In this document: positions 31,775 through 43,099 of the stretch, one piece after another
How positions within the stretch are numbered: position 1 is the first letter of the stretch
How the letters are laid out: each line of letters opens with the position of its first letter
Source of the DNA: Papio anubis
Lineage: Eukaryota; Chordata; Mammalia; Primates; Cercopithecidae
Length of the DNA stretch: 64,000 bases
Direction: 5' to 3'
Assembly (NCBI RefSeq): GCF_008728515.1
Contig: NC_044981.1
Span: 115,786,385 to 115,850,384, forward strand
Program-made: the position numbers and the translations under genes
Notes under the pieces: generated by a model
Told to the model about the DNA's origin: nothing
Seen by the model: the letters and a program-made list of their open reading frames with translations, nothing else
Database searches by the model: none

Positions 31775-33980
31775 AGTATTTAGTTATCAAGAAACAGGCA
31801 ATTCTAAAAACTTCGAGTCTCTTTTCAATGACTGTCACTGAATCATAAGCAATTAGTGCCAAATTCTGTAGTTATGCTAATGTGTTTCTTGACATCAAGG
31901 TCTTAATTTTTGAAGAGGTTTCAGAAGAATGCAAAAAATTGGTGCTTTTTTTTCTTTTGTTTTTTGTTATTTTTAATTTTTTTTGTATTGAATGTATATT
32001 TGAGGACAAATATTTATGTCATAGTATGGAAAAAGACCCTGCCACCGATGTTTACAGTTGAAAGGTCACCTGAAGTATCATCAGACCTAATCCTTTTGTA
32101 GAGTTGAAGAAAGAGGCTAAAAGGTTGTCATGACTCCCTGGGATCCCAGCACCTTGCCTACCACGTGGTAGCCCAGTTTCACTGGGATTATGGATGAGAA
32201 AGGAAGGCATAAATAACAGCAAGTAAGAAAAAATAAACAGTCTCTTTCATTTACTTTGGCCGTCAATTACCATACCTCTGTAAGACAATACCTAGGTAAA
32301 CTACTTCCGTATTGTAATTCAGAATGTCCCTCTTTGGGTCTCTGTAAGATTACAATTTTTATTCAAGTTTATAAATGTATTGAGGTTATAAACTATACTT
32401 TGAGACTCTGATGACATTTAAGAATCTTATTTCTGAAATATTTTCTTCACCTAATACAGATATGTGTGTGTGCATGCACACATACACTCACACGTACATA
32501 CTCGATGTGATTCTGCTTCCAATTGTAGAATTATCTGCCTTGGACTCTGTCCATGAACCCTCAGAGGTCCCATGGAGTTGAGATTAAGAATTTCTGTTTT
32601 AAGAATAGTCATTTACCATTAAGGAAGAAGAAGCATCTTTCCAAGATTATCCTTTCCATCTAGAGATTTTCTTTGGGAAAGTTTTTTCTCCTCCATGAAT
32701 GAAATGTAAGTAATAGTCAAGCTTTGTTTTCCTTGCCCCCAGTTTAGCCCTGCATTTGCAAATGCCTAGCAGTGGTGTCCAAGGGGTAGATCCTCCAGTT
32801 TCCTCTCCATAGACCTTCTGTGTCCTTCTCCACAAGGACGCCTACCCTGCCACACTGCACTGGCATTGTGAATATTATTGGAGTAGGGAAGGAACCTCTA
32901 GAGCCAACTTTAATATGCTGCATTGTACCAGAGATGAGCAGAACACACAACTCACTGCTGCCTGCTGGCCATACAGATGCAGCAGAAATTTTATGCACAT
33001 TTGGAAAGCTTGCTTATTTCAGGATTTTGTTCAGAAGTGAGTCACTGGAGCCTCTCTTTCTCACTTGCTTTCTCCTTTGTGACTGTCTCTCAGAATGATA
33101 AAATTCCCAACTAGCAGCCTCAACATGAAGAAGCTCATCCAGTGAAAATGCCAAGGGACAATCACGGCAGAGTTACAGGTTCCACAATAAATAAAGGACT
33201 GAAGAAGCCCAAAGGGAGGGTTTGGAGATGAGCATAAAGTAGGCTCTGGGGTGATGAGAGCTGAGGGAGCCACAGTCTGGAGAGACCAGGAAAACAGTTA
33301 CAGTGCCTAAAATCTGTTATGTCCACAGACACAATGCTGTTAGGAGGTCCCTGGTAAAAATGCGATGATGTGGCCTGGGTGTAGGAACTCTAGAATCCAG
33401 TCACATAGATTAGTCGATGGGTCACATAAATTAGACATCAAAATTTAAATGATTCATCATGGATACAGATATTTGCAGTGGGGTGTGTCAGGGTGGTGAA
33501 GTGGGGGCTAGCCGACCAGAAGGCTGAGCTGAGAGAAGCATACCAGGTGGGCCACACTGGTGGCTGGGGTAAATGGCAGCTGCGGGAGGACTTAAGAGGT
33601 CTAATGAGTAGTTAGAGCTCCATAAATCAGATTTTAAAGTTTATTTTTTAATATTCCCAATTTTTTGAAATCTGATTCAAGAAGAAAGGGTCATTACTAG
33701 CTGGATTGGAAAAAAAAAAAAAACAACTGATTTTGTTTGAAACCCTTTTGTAGAATACTCACAACGACCCTGGCAGGCCATGAGTGACTATGTAAACAGG
33801 AAGCCTAAATAAACAGTTCAGAGTTTAAAATATTAAAATTATCTTAAAATCCTATTTAAGGCTAGTAGACCATTTTCCGAAAGGACTATCTTTCAAATTG
33901 AACCAATATGTAGTACAATGTCACAGGTTTCATGGTCTTAAGCTTTAATACATATGTTTGGAGTAAGAAAGTACTGTATG
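31775..33980. other. 2.2-kb non-coding stretch without recognised elements
   Basis: Short frames at 32744-32998 (-), 32820-33098 (+) and 33061-33273 (-) overlap and look spurious. Simple-sequence details are a TG/CA palindromic tract at 32463-32482 (GTGTGTGCATGCACACAT) and a 13-A run near 33710. Confidence 0.45.
32463..32490. repeat. short TG/CA palindromic tract
   Basis: TGTGTGTGTGCATGCACACA reads almost identically on both strands around GCATGC and alternates purine with pyrimidine. It could form Z-DNA or a small hairpin. Confidence 0.75.
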
Positions 33981-33984
33981 GTCA

Positions 33985-34165
33985 GTGTGTTCATTCTTCA
34001 TGACAATTCTACATGCACCATTTTAATCTTCATTATTCTTTATAGACATTAGCTAATTTATTCAGTAGGCCCTAGAGTGTGCATTGTTATTTCTGCTATT
34101 GGGCAGGCAAAGGAATTAATGCACAAGGTGAAGGGCCTTGATTCTCCTGGGTCCCATTTCTGAAC
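33985..34165 (-). repeat. possible MIR fragment, antisense
   Basis: TCTTCATTATTCTTTATAGA, followed by a degraded core and GGGCCTTGATTCTCCTGGGT, gives a weak antisense MIR impression. The frame at 34058-34267 lies over it. Confidence 0.32.
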
Positions 34166-34710
34166 ACTGATGCAGCTGAAATATTGAAGACACAATGACA
34201 ACTTTCTGTTGACTGTAAGCCACAGAAAGATAAAATATTTGCCAGTTTGATTGGAAACTGTTGTCACTTACCCTGCGAGTCACTTACTCTGCAAGGCTTA
34301 AATGAAGCAGAGATTTCCAAGCAATTAAGAACCCATAAGCATTTCCACTTTAATACTGCAATTATAATGTCAGACTCTTTGCTACCTGCAATAGCACCAA
34401 GGAGTGCCTCAGGTCCTTCTCTCTGGGGGAGGAGGCAGCTTTGCTTTTCTTAGAGTTCTGTGTTCTCTTTCTGCAGCAGTTATAATGGGACCTTCTCAAA
34501 GTGAGCATTTGCTCAATCAGGCAGGTTTACAATGCTCTCTCTCCCAGGCAAACAATTTTTAGTTATTCTTTCCCTGATCTTTGCGAATTTCTTTTGGTCA
34601 AATGTATTCATTGCTGGGGAGAATCACTGGCTAGCTTCTTAATGTCCTAGGTCCAGAAAAACTCCACTACCCATTTTTTTGGCAATCATTTTGACATTAT
34701 TACTTGGGTC

Positions 34711-35343
34711 TGTCAGAGGCGTTCAAACCATAGCAACTCCATTTTGAATGGGGGCTGGGTAAAATAAGGCTGAGACCTACAGGGCTGCATTCCTAGGAAG
34801 TTAGGTATTACAAGTCACAGAATGAGATACGAGGTCAGCACAAAATACAGGTCACAAAGACCTTCCGATAAAACAGGTTGTGGTAAAGAAACTGGCCAAA
34901 ATCCACTAAAACCAACATGGCGACAAAAGTGAAACTGACCTCTGGTCGTCCTCACTGCTCATTATATTGTAATTATAATGCATTTGCATGCTAAAAGACA
35001 CTCCCACCAGCACCATGACAGTTTACAGATGCCATGGCAATGTCAGGAAGTTACCTATATGGTCTAAAAAGGGGAGGAATCCTCAATTGTGGGGATAGTC
35101 CACCCCTTTCCTGGGAAACTTATGAATAATCTGCCCCATGTTTAGCATATAATCAAGAAATAACCATAAAAATAGGCAACCAGCAGCCCTTGGGGCTGCT
35201 CTTCCTATAGTGTAGCCATTCTTTTATTCCTTTACTTTCTTAATAAACTTGCTTTCACTTTATGAACTCACCCAGAATTCTTTCTTACATGAGACTCAAG
35301 AACCCTCTCTTGGGATCCGGATCAAGACCTTTTTCTGGTAACA
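34711..35343 (+). mobile_element. solo LTR of an endogenous retrovirus (ERV1-like)
   Basis: A 633-bp unit begins TGTCAGAGGCGTTCAAACCA and ends CTGGTAACA, giving the TG...CA ends of an LTR. Near its 3' end is CTTTCTTAATAAACTTGC with the polyadenylation signal AATAAA at 35242-35247, about 95 bp before the end. I recognise the sequence as a familiar primate class I LTR, with the blocks ATGACAGTTTACAGATGCCA, GGTCTAAAAAGGGGAGGA and TCAAGAAATAACCATAAAAA, but will not name the family from memory. No gag, pol or env sequence and no primer-binding site flank it. A 3-bp GTC at each edge may be a decayed target duplication. Confidence 0.85.
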
Positions 35344-35474
35344 GTCCCCCTAAAAGTAGTACTGATGAAATTAACCAGAAATTAATTTTGGAGGATCTGA
35401 TTTAACTCTTGATCCCTTTTGGGTCTAAATATTTCTTTTGGCATTTTCCTGTAGGCTGTGCAGATTTGCATGGT

Positions 35475-35620
35475 TCCACTAATTATTATGTAAATTTGGA
35501 AATTTGGGCAAATTGTTTTGTCTCTAAGTATTAGTTTCCTCATCTATAAAATGGGGGTGATCCAAGTGAAATGCTTTAGTAATGCCTCATTCATAACAAA
35601 GTTGTAAGCAATCACTCATT
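35475..35620 (+). repeat. MIR SINE fragment, sense
   Basis: TTGGGCAAATTGTTTTGTCT and AGTTTCCTCATCTATAAAAT with GGGGGTGAT match the sense MIR blocks around TTGGGCAAGTTACTTAACCT and CAGTTTCCTCATCTGTAAAA. Confidence 0.58.
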
Positions 35621-35624
35621 ATTT

Positions 35625-36215
35625 CATAGGAATCACAGTTTGATAATTAAATGTATTAAAAGAAGTTGTATCTTTTCATCAGGCTAATGAATTCCTTTGA
35701 GATTTTTTGGAAAAATATTTAAAATTTCTTTTAGTTTCTACTTTTACAAAGAAAGTAAAGAAAATATAACCTTTATTAAGAACAAAAAATAGCTTGTCCA
35801 AGGTTTCCTAGAACCATTTGAATTTTGTTACTAACAGCAAACCAGTATATCTCCAGCTTTGTGCTACATCTGTCTATTCTTTTTCTGAAATTCCTCTTTG
35901 AAAAACCACCAACATTTCTCTATGTCTTTCCTGCAATTTTTCGGTCATCCCTCTGGCTCAACTGGGACTTTGTCACCACTCTTTTTCTGCCATTTGCTTA
36001 TTGTCCACATAATTTCTGAAAGATAGAGATAGGCAAAAAATGGAATACGTCTGTCCACAAGAGATTTTCACAATGAAGAGAAGTAGAGGGACATGGAGGG
36101 GAGAGATGATTCATTTTGATCCTGGCAGAAAACAGAAGATCCTCACAAGAACAGCACTTACATTTCTTTTGTTTCTCCTTGGCTCTTCTTACCCTCTGAG
36201 GAACAGTCATTGCTG
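35625..36215. other. non-coding DNA, no element recognised
   Basis: No gene or repeat is recognised. Frames at 35825-36019 and 36040-36231 (+) have no protein resemblance. Confidence 0.45.
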
Positions 36216-36219
36216 GAGT

Positions 36220-36784
36220 TGTTTCTCTTGAGACAGTGTCAACAGAGAGGCTGAGCAGTAGAGAAACTTTTATTAACCCTGGCACCAGCCTGTTCACAGG
36301 GCAGGGAACTCTTTCACAGCCAGAAAGCAGTCAGTGTTGAAGAAAATAGCCATATGAGAATTAGCAGGGAGGAGAGGTGAGCAGGAGGTATGGACAGGCT
36401 GCAGGTAGCAATGATGAGGTCATCTTGGTGTAGCATCTTTCAGGTTTGTGCAGCCAAAACCAGGGACCTTATCCCTTTTCTGGAGTTTTGCTCTTTTGTG
36501 ACAAGGGGATAGAGTAGTGTGACAAGGACCCAGTTTTTAGCTGAACAAAGGAGAAAGTCCTACAACAGTAGCCTACTGGAACATCTTCCATGCTTTCTTA
36601 CATTTTGAAACAGAATATAGAGATTGGCATTGTGGTTCTCAATTTCAAAGCAGTGAAAGGTTGTGTGTGAAATGAAATGGATAGTCTGATGTCCAAGGTC
36701 CAGACAGTATAAAAGAGAAAGCTGAAGTAAGTGGCTGCTTTGGGAAAGTTGGTTGTTAGGAGAACAGCTCCTGTTAGGGCAACA
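36220..36784 (-). mobile_element. probable solo LTR, antisense
   Basis: On the minus strand the unit begins TGTTGCCCTAACAGGAGC and ends GACACTGTCTCAAGAGAAACA. A signal region GGTTAATAAAAGTTTCTC lies about 50 bp before the 3' end, and TATAAAAG-like sequence (CTTTTATACTG) lies upstream. Size (about 565 bp), TG...CA ends and signal placement fit an LTR, but I cannot name the family and there is no matching target duplication. Ends are approximate. Confidence 0.48.
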
Positions 36785-36789
36785 TTTTG

Positions 36790-38085
36790 GCAACATCACT
36801 TGAATAAAATGGATCTAATATTTAACACCCACAAACATTACGTTAGATGAGCATACAAATTTTAAGACATGCATAGATATTGCCCAAAGTTCTGCTATTT
36901 TTTCTGAATTATAGTCTTTGTGATAAAGAAAAAAATCTGCTCAAAAAATAACCAATCTTATAAACCATTTTAAAAATATTTATAATATCAAGGCAGCTAT
37001 TACAAATTCTTCTATTTTTTAAAATGACTCTATTTTCTCTTATGTTAAATCAGGTTTTGGTCTGGTTTGGGAGTGTTTGTTATCCCTCTCTTCTTACAAG
37101 AACCTATATTGATTCTTACCATGGTAGAAAATAATTCATTTAGTTTGATACTGCTTCCCAAATATCTATCTTTACTCTTAAGTATCTCTATGAAAAGTTG
37201 CCCTTTCTCTTATTCTCTTTAGACATGCAAAGGTCACTTTTTCTATTAAAAGGAATAACTCCACATATAGTCCCAAACTAATGACTGTAAATCTCAAATG
37301 CAACACTTCCATCATCCTTACTGAGACGGTCAGCCTTTCATCACCCGTGATGAGCAATTCCAGTTAATGTTTTACCTCCATGAAAACTCAAAGGCAGATA
37401 AACCTAGCTCTGAACTTATTGTAGGGTCTTAGGCAAACTCATTGATTTTTCTGGGTCTGATCTAATATGTTATATAAGAATTTCCTCCCCAGTCCTCCTC
37501 AGAAGGGCTTGGAAGGAACTGGAAACTAAAGGCCTCACCAAACCTTTACCATGTATAATTTTAGAACATTGGCTGAGTCTGGAAGACACATAGGAAGGCA
37601 CAGCTGAGTTATGTGTAAGGGCTGGGGAGTGTTGAATTTATTGCTATAAAAATATACACAGAAGTTAATCTTTTTGTTCATAAAAGCATGAATATGGAGG
37701 AGCCGGGATGAGTGAGTCTGGAAACATGGGGCAAGACGCATGACTTTTAACAACAAAAATGGCTAACACTCAATTCTAAATTTTTGGTGAAGAGGCACCG
37801 TAAGGTTTTTCTTTCCTTTAACATCACTGCAAGCCTTCAGTGAAGTCTGCTGCCCACATAGAGGCTCTTTTATGTATAGAAAAATCAAAGAAAAACCCCA
37901 AGCTAAGCATCTGGGTTAGTGCAGAACAGGAAACACTCATTCATCAGGGCCAGGAAGGTGGAGCCATGAGGATCTATGAAAATGTAATCCTGGAGATGTT
38001 ACAGAAATCTTAAGAAAGCCAATGGATTCTCTCTGGGTTTGTTATAGGAATGAGGGCCCATCTTACCATGAGCTTAACAGGGCAG
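36790..38085. other. non-coding DNA, no element recognised
   Basis: No gene or repeat is recognised. The minus-strand frame at 37535-37756 has no protein resemblance. Confidence 0.45.
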
Positions 38086-38088
38086 TAT

Positions 38089-38440
38089 TGTCTCTCATCT
38101 CTCCTTAGTTCAGCTAAAGATGAGGTCCTTGCTCACCACCACAAAAAATTAGTCTCGCAGACAATTTGAAGGGTGAGATTAATGGAATTTATTTGGCAAG
38201 AAGGAGAAAAAGGGGGAAATAAGGCCTCTCTACAGAGTGAGAATCCTTCTAGTATAGATTTCCTGCCTTGCAGCTTGAATTCCAAGTTCCATTCAGGAAG
38301 AGGAGGGGCCAGGCTCCTCCCCATTACAAAAGGCAGGAACTTCTGTGGCTCCACCCCAGTATGCACCCCTCCCAGTGCACAGGTCAGTTGGAGGCTCTGC
38401 CAGGGAGCCCTTCCCACCTGACTGTCCCAGCATGATCCCA
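38089..38440 (-). mobile_element. probable solo LTR (ERV1-like), antisense
   Basis: On the minus strand the sequence reads CAGAGCCTCCAACTGACCTG, TGCACTGGGAGGGGTGCATA, GTGGAGCCACAGAAGTTCCT, then CCAAATAAATTCCATTAATC, with AATAAA complementary to 38188-38193. It ends in TGTCTGCGAGACTAATTTTT and flanking sequence. The organisation (GC-richer U3, AATAAA, short U5) is that of a primate class I LTR, possibly MER50-related. The ends are uncertain by some tens of bases. The 121-codon minus frame at 38133-38498 is inside it and is not a gene. Confidence 0.55.
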
Positions 38441-38507
38441 AATGGCAGCTGATGATCAGTCTGAGACCCTGACCAGTTTTGAAGCTAGACTCAGCCATGC
38501 TCTAGCT

Positions 38508-38585
38508 AATTAATATGGGCAAGGTACAAATTGGAGCCTAAGTTTCCTTATCAGCAAAATAGGAATAATATTTTTGTAACTGCCA
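38508..38585 (+). repeat. MIR SINE fragment, sense
   Basis: ATGGGCAAGGTACAAATTGG, AGTTTCCTTATCAGCAAAAT and AGGAATAATATT correspond to the central sense MIR blocks. Confidence 0.47.
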
Positions 38586-38589
38586 ATGT

Positions 38590-40150
38590 AATAATTGATT
38601 CAGGGTCACCAATGGATGTCAAAATAGTTAGGTAAAATGTTGTTGAAGAAAGGAATAATCTCAAAGTAACACTCCCCATATTACTTTCGAATTATAAGAG
38701 AAAATATGTCCTTCCAATTGAGAGATTAGGCAGATACTACCTTATCTGAGTGATCAAACTTAAACATCAATAATGAGACTGATGATGGTACACAGATTTT
38801 TGGGGAAGAGCATCCTTGTTTCTAAGAGATAGATACTGAAGTATTTATAGGTGATGTATCATGATGTTTAAAACTTACTTTAAAATATACTATCTATTTT
38901 TATATAGAGAGAAAGCCAAGAAGCAGCATAGTAATAATGAGTGAATATAGGTGAAGAGTATGTAAATTTTTATTGCATTATTATTTCAATTTTTAAGTAA
39001 AATATCTAGCATCACATCAGTCGAAAGTCTGTGTTAGTTGCATGTTGATTACCTCTTCCTCTTCCTTCATTTTTCCTGTGCTAGACTTTTTCACTTTTCC
39101 TCTATCATGATAAGCACTCATTAATGGTTATTTAAATATACCTTGGGTATAGTTACATTGCCCTCAAAAAGAGTAGACTCTGAAAAAAACAAAGCACCAA
39201 AAGGGCAGAGTGTTATAGAAATGCCAGGAGAGGCAATAATTGGCAGCTCTGTGAGGTTGTCCTGTTCTCCAAGGAGCATCCCATAGTGTGACATATTAGA
39301 TATTTTGTAGAATTAAGAGGAAGAAATTAGTAGCTTGGAGAAAACAATGCCTAGAATATTAATTTCTTAATAAATATGGTCATAGAACAGACATTTATTT
39401 CAGAGTGCTGATTTAGTAATGAAAAACCATGATTTTCTTTTCTTAGAACATTTGCCCCCAAGGTAATAGGTTTTAATGCCTGTGGAAATGATGAGCATTT
39501 ATTTGGAAGTTGCCCCAGGGGTCTGAATTATGTGCACAGCTGATAATATACCATGGAAAGATATTTCTGCCAAAGCTGCTGGTCAGTTTCACTGGTGGCC
39601 AGTGCCTATCAATTTTTAGGATAAACACTCTAGGGTTCTGGGATATTTTTTCTCTTGCTGTGCCTACTTCACATCTTTAAAGGTGAAATGGAAATAGAGA
39701 AAAGATGAAGGAATGTGCTTCCCTTTGGCTGTCTCTGGGGGTCATGATTCTCCAAAATTCTGCTACTCTCTTTGTGACCTTGTAAAATGAGGCTTTTTAT
39801 AATTCTATCATTAATCCTCAAAGCTCTCCCGGTAGAGGTCAGTGAGTGGTAAATTAGTTATCTTCACAGCTTGTAAGGCAAGAAAACAGAAGCACTCACT
39901 GGGAAATTGTTTTCTAAAATCATGTATCAAAAACTGAGTTTATCAATCAATTTTTCATTCCATGTGTACAAAGCATTATGTGGCATATAGAAAGATGTGG
40001 GGAAGAAAAGAGTTTAGGACACAGTTTCTTCTAAGTAAATGATAAAAATAATATAAGGTAGTGTGTGTGTGTGCATGTGCATGTAAAATTGCCATACAAA
40101 TTGTAAACTTCTGCCCAAATATAAGCTGTTCTTATTAATGTGTTCGTCCA
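38590..40150. other. non-coding DNA, no element recognised
   Basis: No open frame of note, gene or repeat family is recognised in this 1.5-kb AT-rich stretch. A (GT)n run with GCATGTGCATG lies at 40061-40084. Confidence 0.5.
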
Positions 40151-40153
40151 AGT

Positions 40154-40182
40154 TCTCCTCCTCCTCCTCCTCCTCCTCCTCT
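40154..40182 (+). repeat. (TCC)n microsatellite
   Basis: About nine uninterrupted CTC/TCC triplets. The tract is all pyrimidine on this strand. Confidence 0.95.
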
Positions 40183-40449
40183 ATGTTTATAACTGTGGAG
40201 TTCTAAGGGATTGAGAAGGAAGAAAAATGATTTACTGTTTGGAAAAACTCATTGTAGGTAAATCTTGAGTGAAAGTCATTATGCTGAAGATTTTAATTGA
40301 TACAGGCCAGGATCAGGGCACATGTGTTCAGATGGAAAATGTAGTATGTGTGATAAGACAGAAAGGATAACAAAACTTCCTGATTGCATCAGAATGGTAA
40401 ATTAATAGGAGATAGGGCAGTTGGGTCTGAACAAAGGTGGGAGGATAGG

Positions 40450-40645
40450 AAATCCAGTAGCTGGAAAGCAATAAGGCCCATGGTCTTGGATTTTAGTTGT
40501 ATTTAAGAAGCAATGAAGAGTAACTGTAGGATCCTAAGAAAGGAAATAACATGACAAAGTGATGCTTTCAAGTGTTTTGAATAGATTGTGAGCAACTGAA
40601 ACCAGAAGAGGAAGGAGGCTTTTAAGATAGAGCAGAATCAGGGAA
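40450..40645 (-). repeat. L2 LINE fragment, antisense
   Basis: GGCCCATGGTCTTGGATTTT, AGAAGCAATGAAGAGTAACT, GAAATAACATGACAAAGTGA and GAAGAGGAAGGAGGCTTTTA follow the antisense L2 block that reads AGGGCCTTGTAGGCC, TAAGAGCAATGGGAAGCCAT and GGGGAGTGACATGATC. Confidence 0.5.
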
Positions 40646-40649
40646 ATAA

Positions 40650-41830
40650 AGACCTTGCCTTGGTTGTGATGTTAAGAGAAAGACAATGGCTATTTTGGGA
40701 GCATTCCACTGGGTCATGTGCCTGAGAAGGAAAGCTTTGCTAGGTGTTCACCATGTGGGAACCAAAGAAGGCTAAAATGACCTAAAATCAGAGAAGATTC
40801 CCACTGGGGAAAGAATGTGAGAGAGGAAACACTACTTGGAAAGAAAGACAGTTCTATTACAGCCTGAAGGGTGTTAGGTGAGACTGGAAATCAGATTAGT
40901 ATTAAAAGCTGGTGTTCTTGTAAGCACTTGTCACTCTCAGTCACCTTTGGAAAACAACTGATCACTGATGTCTACTCTCCAGTTTTTCTCCTTCTTCCCA
41001 GACTTGTGGAAACATCTCTTCTCCATCTCCGAGCTGCGGGGGCTCTGGGTGCCTGTTTGTGGCCTGCCATTATGGGTTGGAAGGGAATCGGTGCCACAGT
41101 AGTGGCAGTGATTGTCAGCTTGCTGAGGCATGTATTTTAGGTATTGCTGCTGTTATTTCTTTGTTGTTGTTTTATTTTAGAGAATTTCAAATAACAAGTC
41201 AATCAAAAAATTTATCGTTGATGTAATCCCTGCATTGCTAGCTCTTGAGCTTTCCTTACAAAGAAAAAATTGCATTCCTTGCAACGTTCTCCCTCAACCC
41301 AAATATACTGTGTGGCACAGTCAAATGCATTTTTATATGGAGGAGGAGAACAGGGTTGCTGTACCTGCCTGGAACTGCTGTCCTTCCATGGGGATCCTAC
41401 TTTCCACCAAAGGTTTACCCACCCATAGTTTACCCTCTCTGCTGCTCAGTGTCTTAGAAAGAAAAAACTATTCTAGTCTTTTTTTTTTTTAAATACGCAA
41501 ATGAGCAGGATACTTGAACAGAACTCTTTTGCCATCAGATCATATATTAATCATGAAAATGACTGTTACATAAGTTGGTAAGGACCAGAGCTGGAAGAAC
41601 AATCTGTGTATTGTACAGAACTCACTGTGCTTATATAGAATCTTCAGGAAGAAAAGATGTCAAGGGCTGTGTCCCCAAACCTTTAACCTCCCCATCTCAT
41701 ATGTGAACCCCTGGGACTGCTGGCTTCTTGTGGATGCAAATAAGAAAGACTCAAGATGCAATGGGGCTGGATAAGGGGCCATGTCCTATGTGGCATTCTA
41801 TCAAGTTATCTCTGCTTCCCTTTGCTGTCA
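40650..41830. other. non-coding DNA, no element confirmed
   Basis: Several overlapping frames (40871-41140 +, 40937-41131 -, 41235-41492 +) lack domain resemblance. A 12-T run lies near 41480. The phrase at 41670-41700 (GGGCTGTGTCCCCAAACC) hints at MaLR-type sequence but is not enough to call. Confidence 0.42.
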
Positions 41831-41836
41831 CATGGC

Positions 41837-42317
41837 TGTTCTCAGACCAAACTGAGGGCCGGGTTGCTTATTCTCCTGGCCCAATAACAAGATGCAGATG
41901 AACAGGGAAGAAGGGAGTTTATTTCTACAACTTGGTACAGGGAGAACGCCTGGAAATTATTACCAGACCAACACAAAATTACAAAGATTTCCAGAGTCTT
42001 ATATACCTTCTAAGCTTTATGTCTACATGTAAGTATGCGTTCATTTATAGACATAAGTGATTAACTTCTTCTTTAACTAAAATCTGAGTCCTGAAGACCT
42101 TCCTCTGGAGTCTCAGTCAGTTTCCTTAATCTAAATGGGTCCAAGTGCTGGGATGATTACCCTTATCTTGTCTTGGGCTAAATCATGGAGGTTTGGGGAG
42201 TTTCTTCAGAGCCCCAATAAACTTGTTTGTCCTGAATCGGTCCTTTTAAGAATTCCTGCGTTATCTTGTCATGCCCAGGAGAGGCCTGGGCAAAACTCTT
42301 GGTGGGCTTTTGTTACA
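41837..42317 (-). mobile_element. probable solo LTR, antisense, with TATA and poly(A) signals
   Basis: On the minus strand the 481-bp unit begins TGTAACAAAAGCCCACCAAG and ends GTTTGGTCTGAGAACA. A TATATAAG box (complement near 42000-42006) is followed about 80 bp later by AATAAACTCCC (complement of 41918-41923), leaving about 80 bp to the end. That is the spacing of an LTR's U3, R and U5. No primer-binding site is recognised to its left. A minus frame at 42363-42569 lies just outside, upstream; its product is unrecognised. Confidence 0.6.
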
Positions 42318-42319
42318 TT

Positions 42320-42810
42320 CCAGCCTTTGTAGAAGGGTACTGGCTCTTTCCACTTTTAATATTTAACTTACCCACTCAATCAGTGCTGAGAGAGTTGTTA
42401 TGAAGGCCTGTATTAGTGAGACCTGGACTGCCACATGACCAGTCCTCAAATTCCAAAGGTAGTTGGTATAAATAATTTGCCTAACTGCTCTCACCTCGTC
42501 TGGGCAGAGACTGTCATGACTGGACAGCATAACCTTAGTCTTAATTAGTTTGGGTTCCTTCTGGATCATTTATCTCCCTGTCCCCACCCCACTCCCCATC
42601 CCCACCAAAAAAATGGCTGGGCTGGGGATTCTTTCTTTAGGAGAGGCTGTGGGCTAGACAGCTTTAGCGAGGAGAGGTCTCTAAGTTTGGCAGCCCTATG
42701 ACCTACATATCCCAAACACCTCCATCCCAACCAATACATGTACTCACTGCACCCCAAACCCATTTTTGTGTTTTGCTGCTGCTTTTATTCTCTGGTGTAT
42801 GCCTTTTCCA
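42320..42810. other. non-coding DNA flanking the LTR
   Basis: Not assigned to a family. It could be decayed internal proviral sequence if the neighbouring LTR is a 3' LTR on the minus strand, but no recognisable retroviral protein motif is present. Confidence 0.35.
42582..42603 (-). other. G-quadruplex motif on the minus strand
   Basis: Four runs of four C on the + strand (42582-85, 42587-90, 42594-97, 42600-603) are separated by 1, 3 and 2 bases, giving a G4-tract quadruplex motif on the minus strand and an i-motif possibility on the + strand. Confidence 0.75.
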
Positions 42811-42814
42811 CCAT

Positions 42815-43095
42815 TGGTAGTGTTTCTTCCCTCACTTTAATTGCCCCAATCCTACCTACCCTTAAAACACAATTGAAACTGTCCAAGAAGTCTTTCATCC
42901 TTATCTCAGGGGGAAGTGAATGCTATCTGATTATGCTCTCACATGGCATTGTAATTCATGTATCATTTATTTAGCATCACTCTTTACTGCTTTCTATTAC
43001 CTATGCACATGTCTACTTCTCATCTCCTCAACTGCATTACATACGATTTGAGGCTAAAGAATAGGTACTTAATAAAGGCCTATTAATTGAGAGTC
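42815..43095 (+). repeat. L2 LINE 3' end, sense
   Basis: The order TTGCCCCAATCCTACCTACC, AAGTCTTTCATCCTTATCTC, TCACATGGCATTGTAATTCA, GATTTGAGGCTAAAGAATAG and GTACTTAATAAAGGCCTATT fits the sense L2 3' end (ATAGCACTTATCACATTGTA, GACTGTAAGCTCCATGAGGG, AGTAGGTGCTCAATAAATG). Confidence 0.55.
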
Positions 43096-43099
43096 AATT

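Noticed and set aside
38133..38498. 121-codon minus-strand frame
   Set aside because: It lies inside a probable LTR and has no retroviral or cellular protein resemblance.
41670..41780. MaLR LTR suggested by GGGCTGTGTCCCCAAACC
   Set aside because: Only one phrase resembles MST/MLT; the rest of the element is not found nearby.
42363..42569. Retroviral gag or env remnant next to the 41.8-kb LTR
   Set aside because: No recognisable motif is present and the frame is only 68 codons. I keep the LTR call but not an internal gene.
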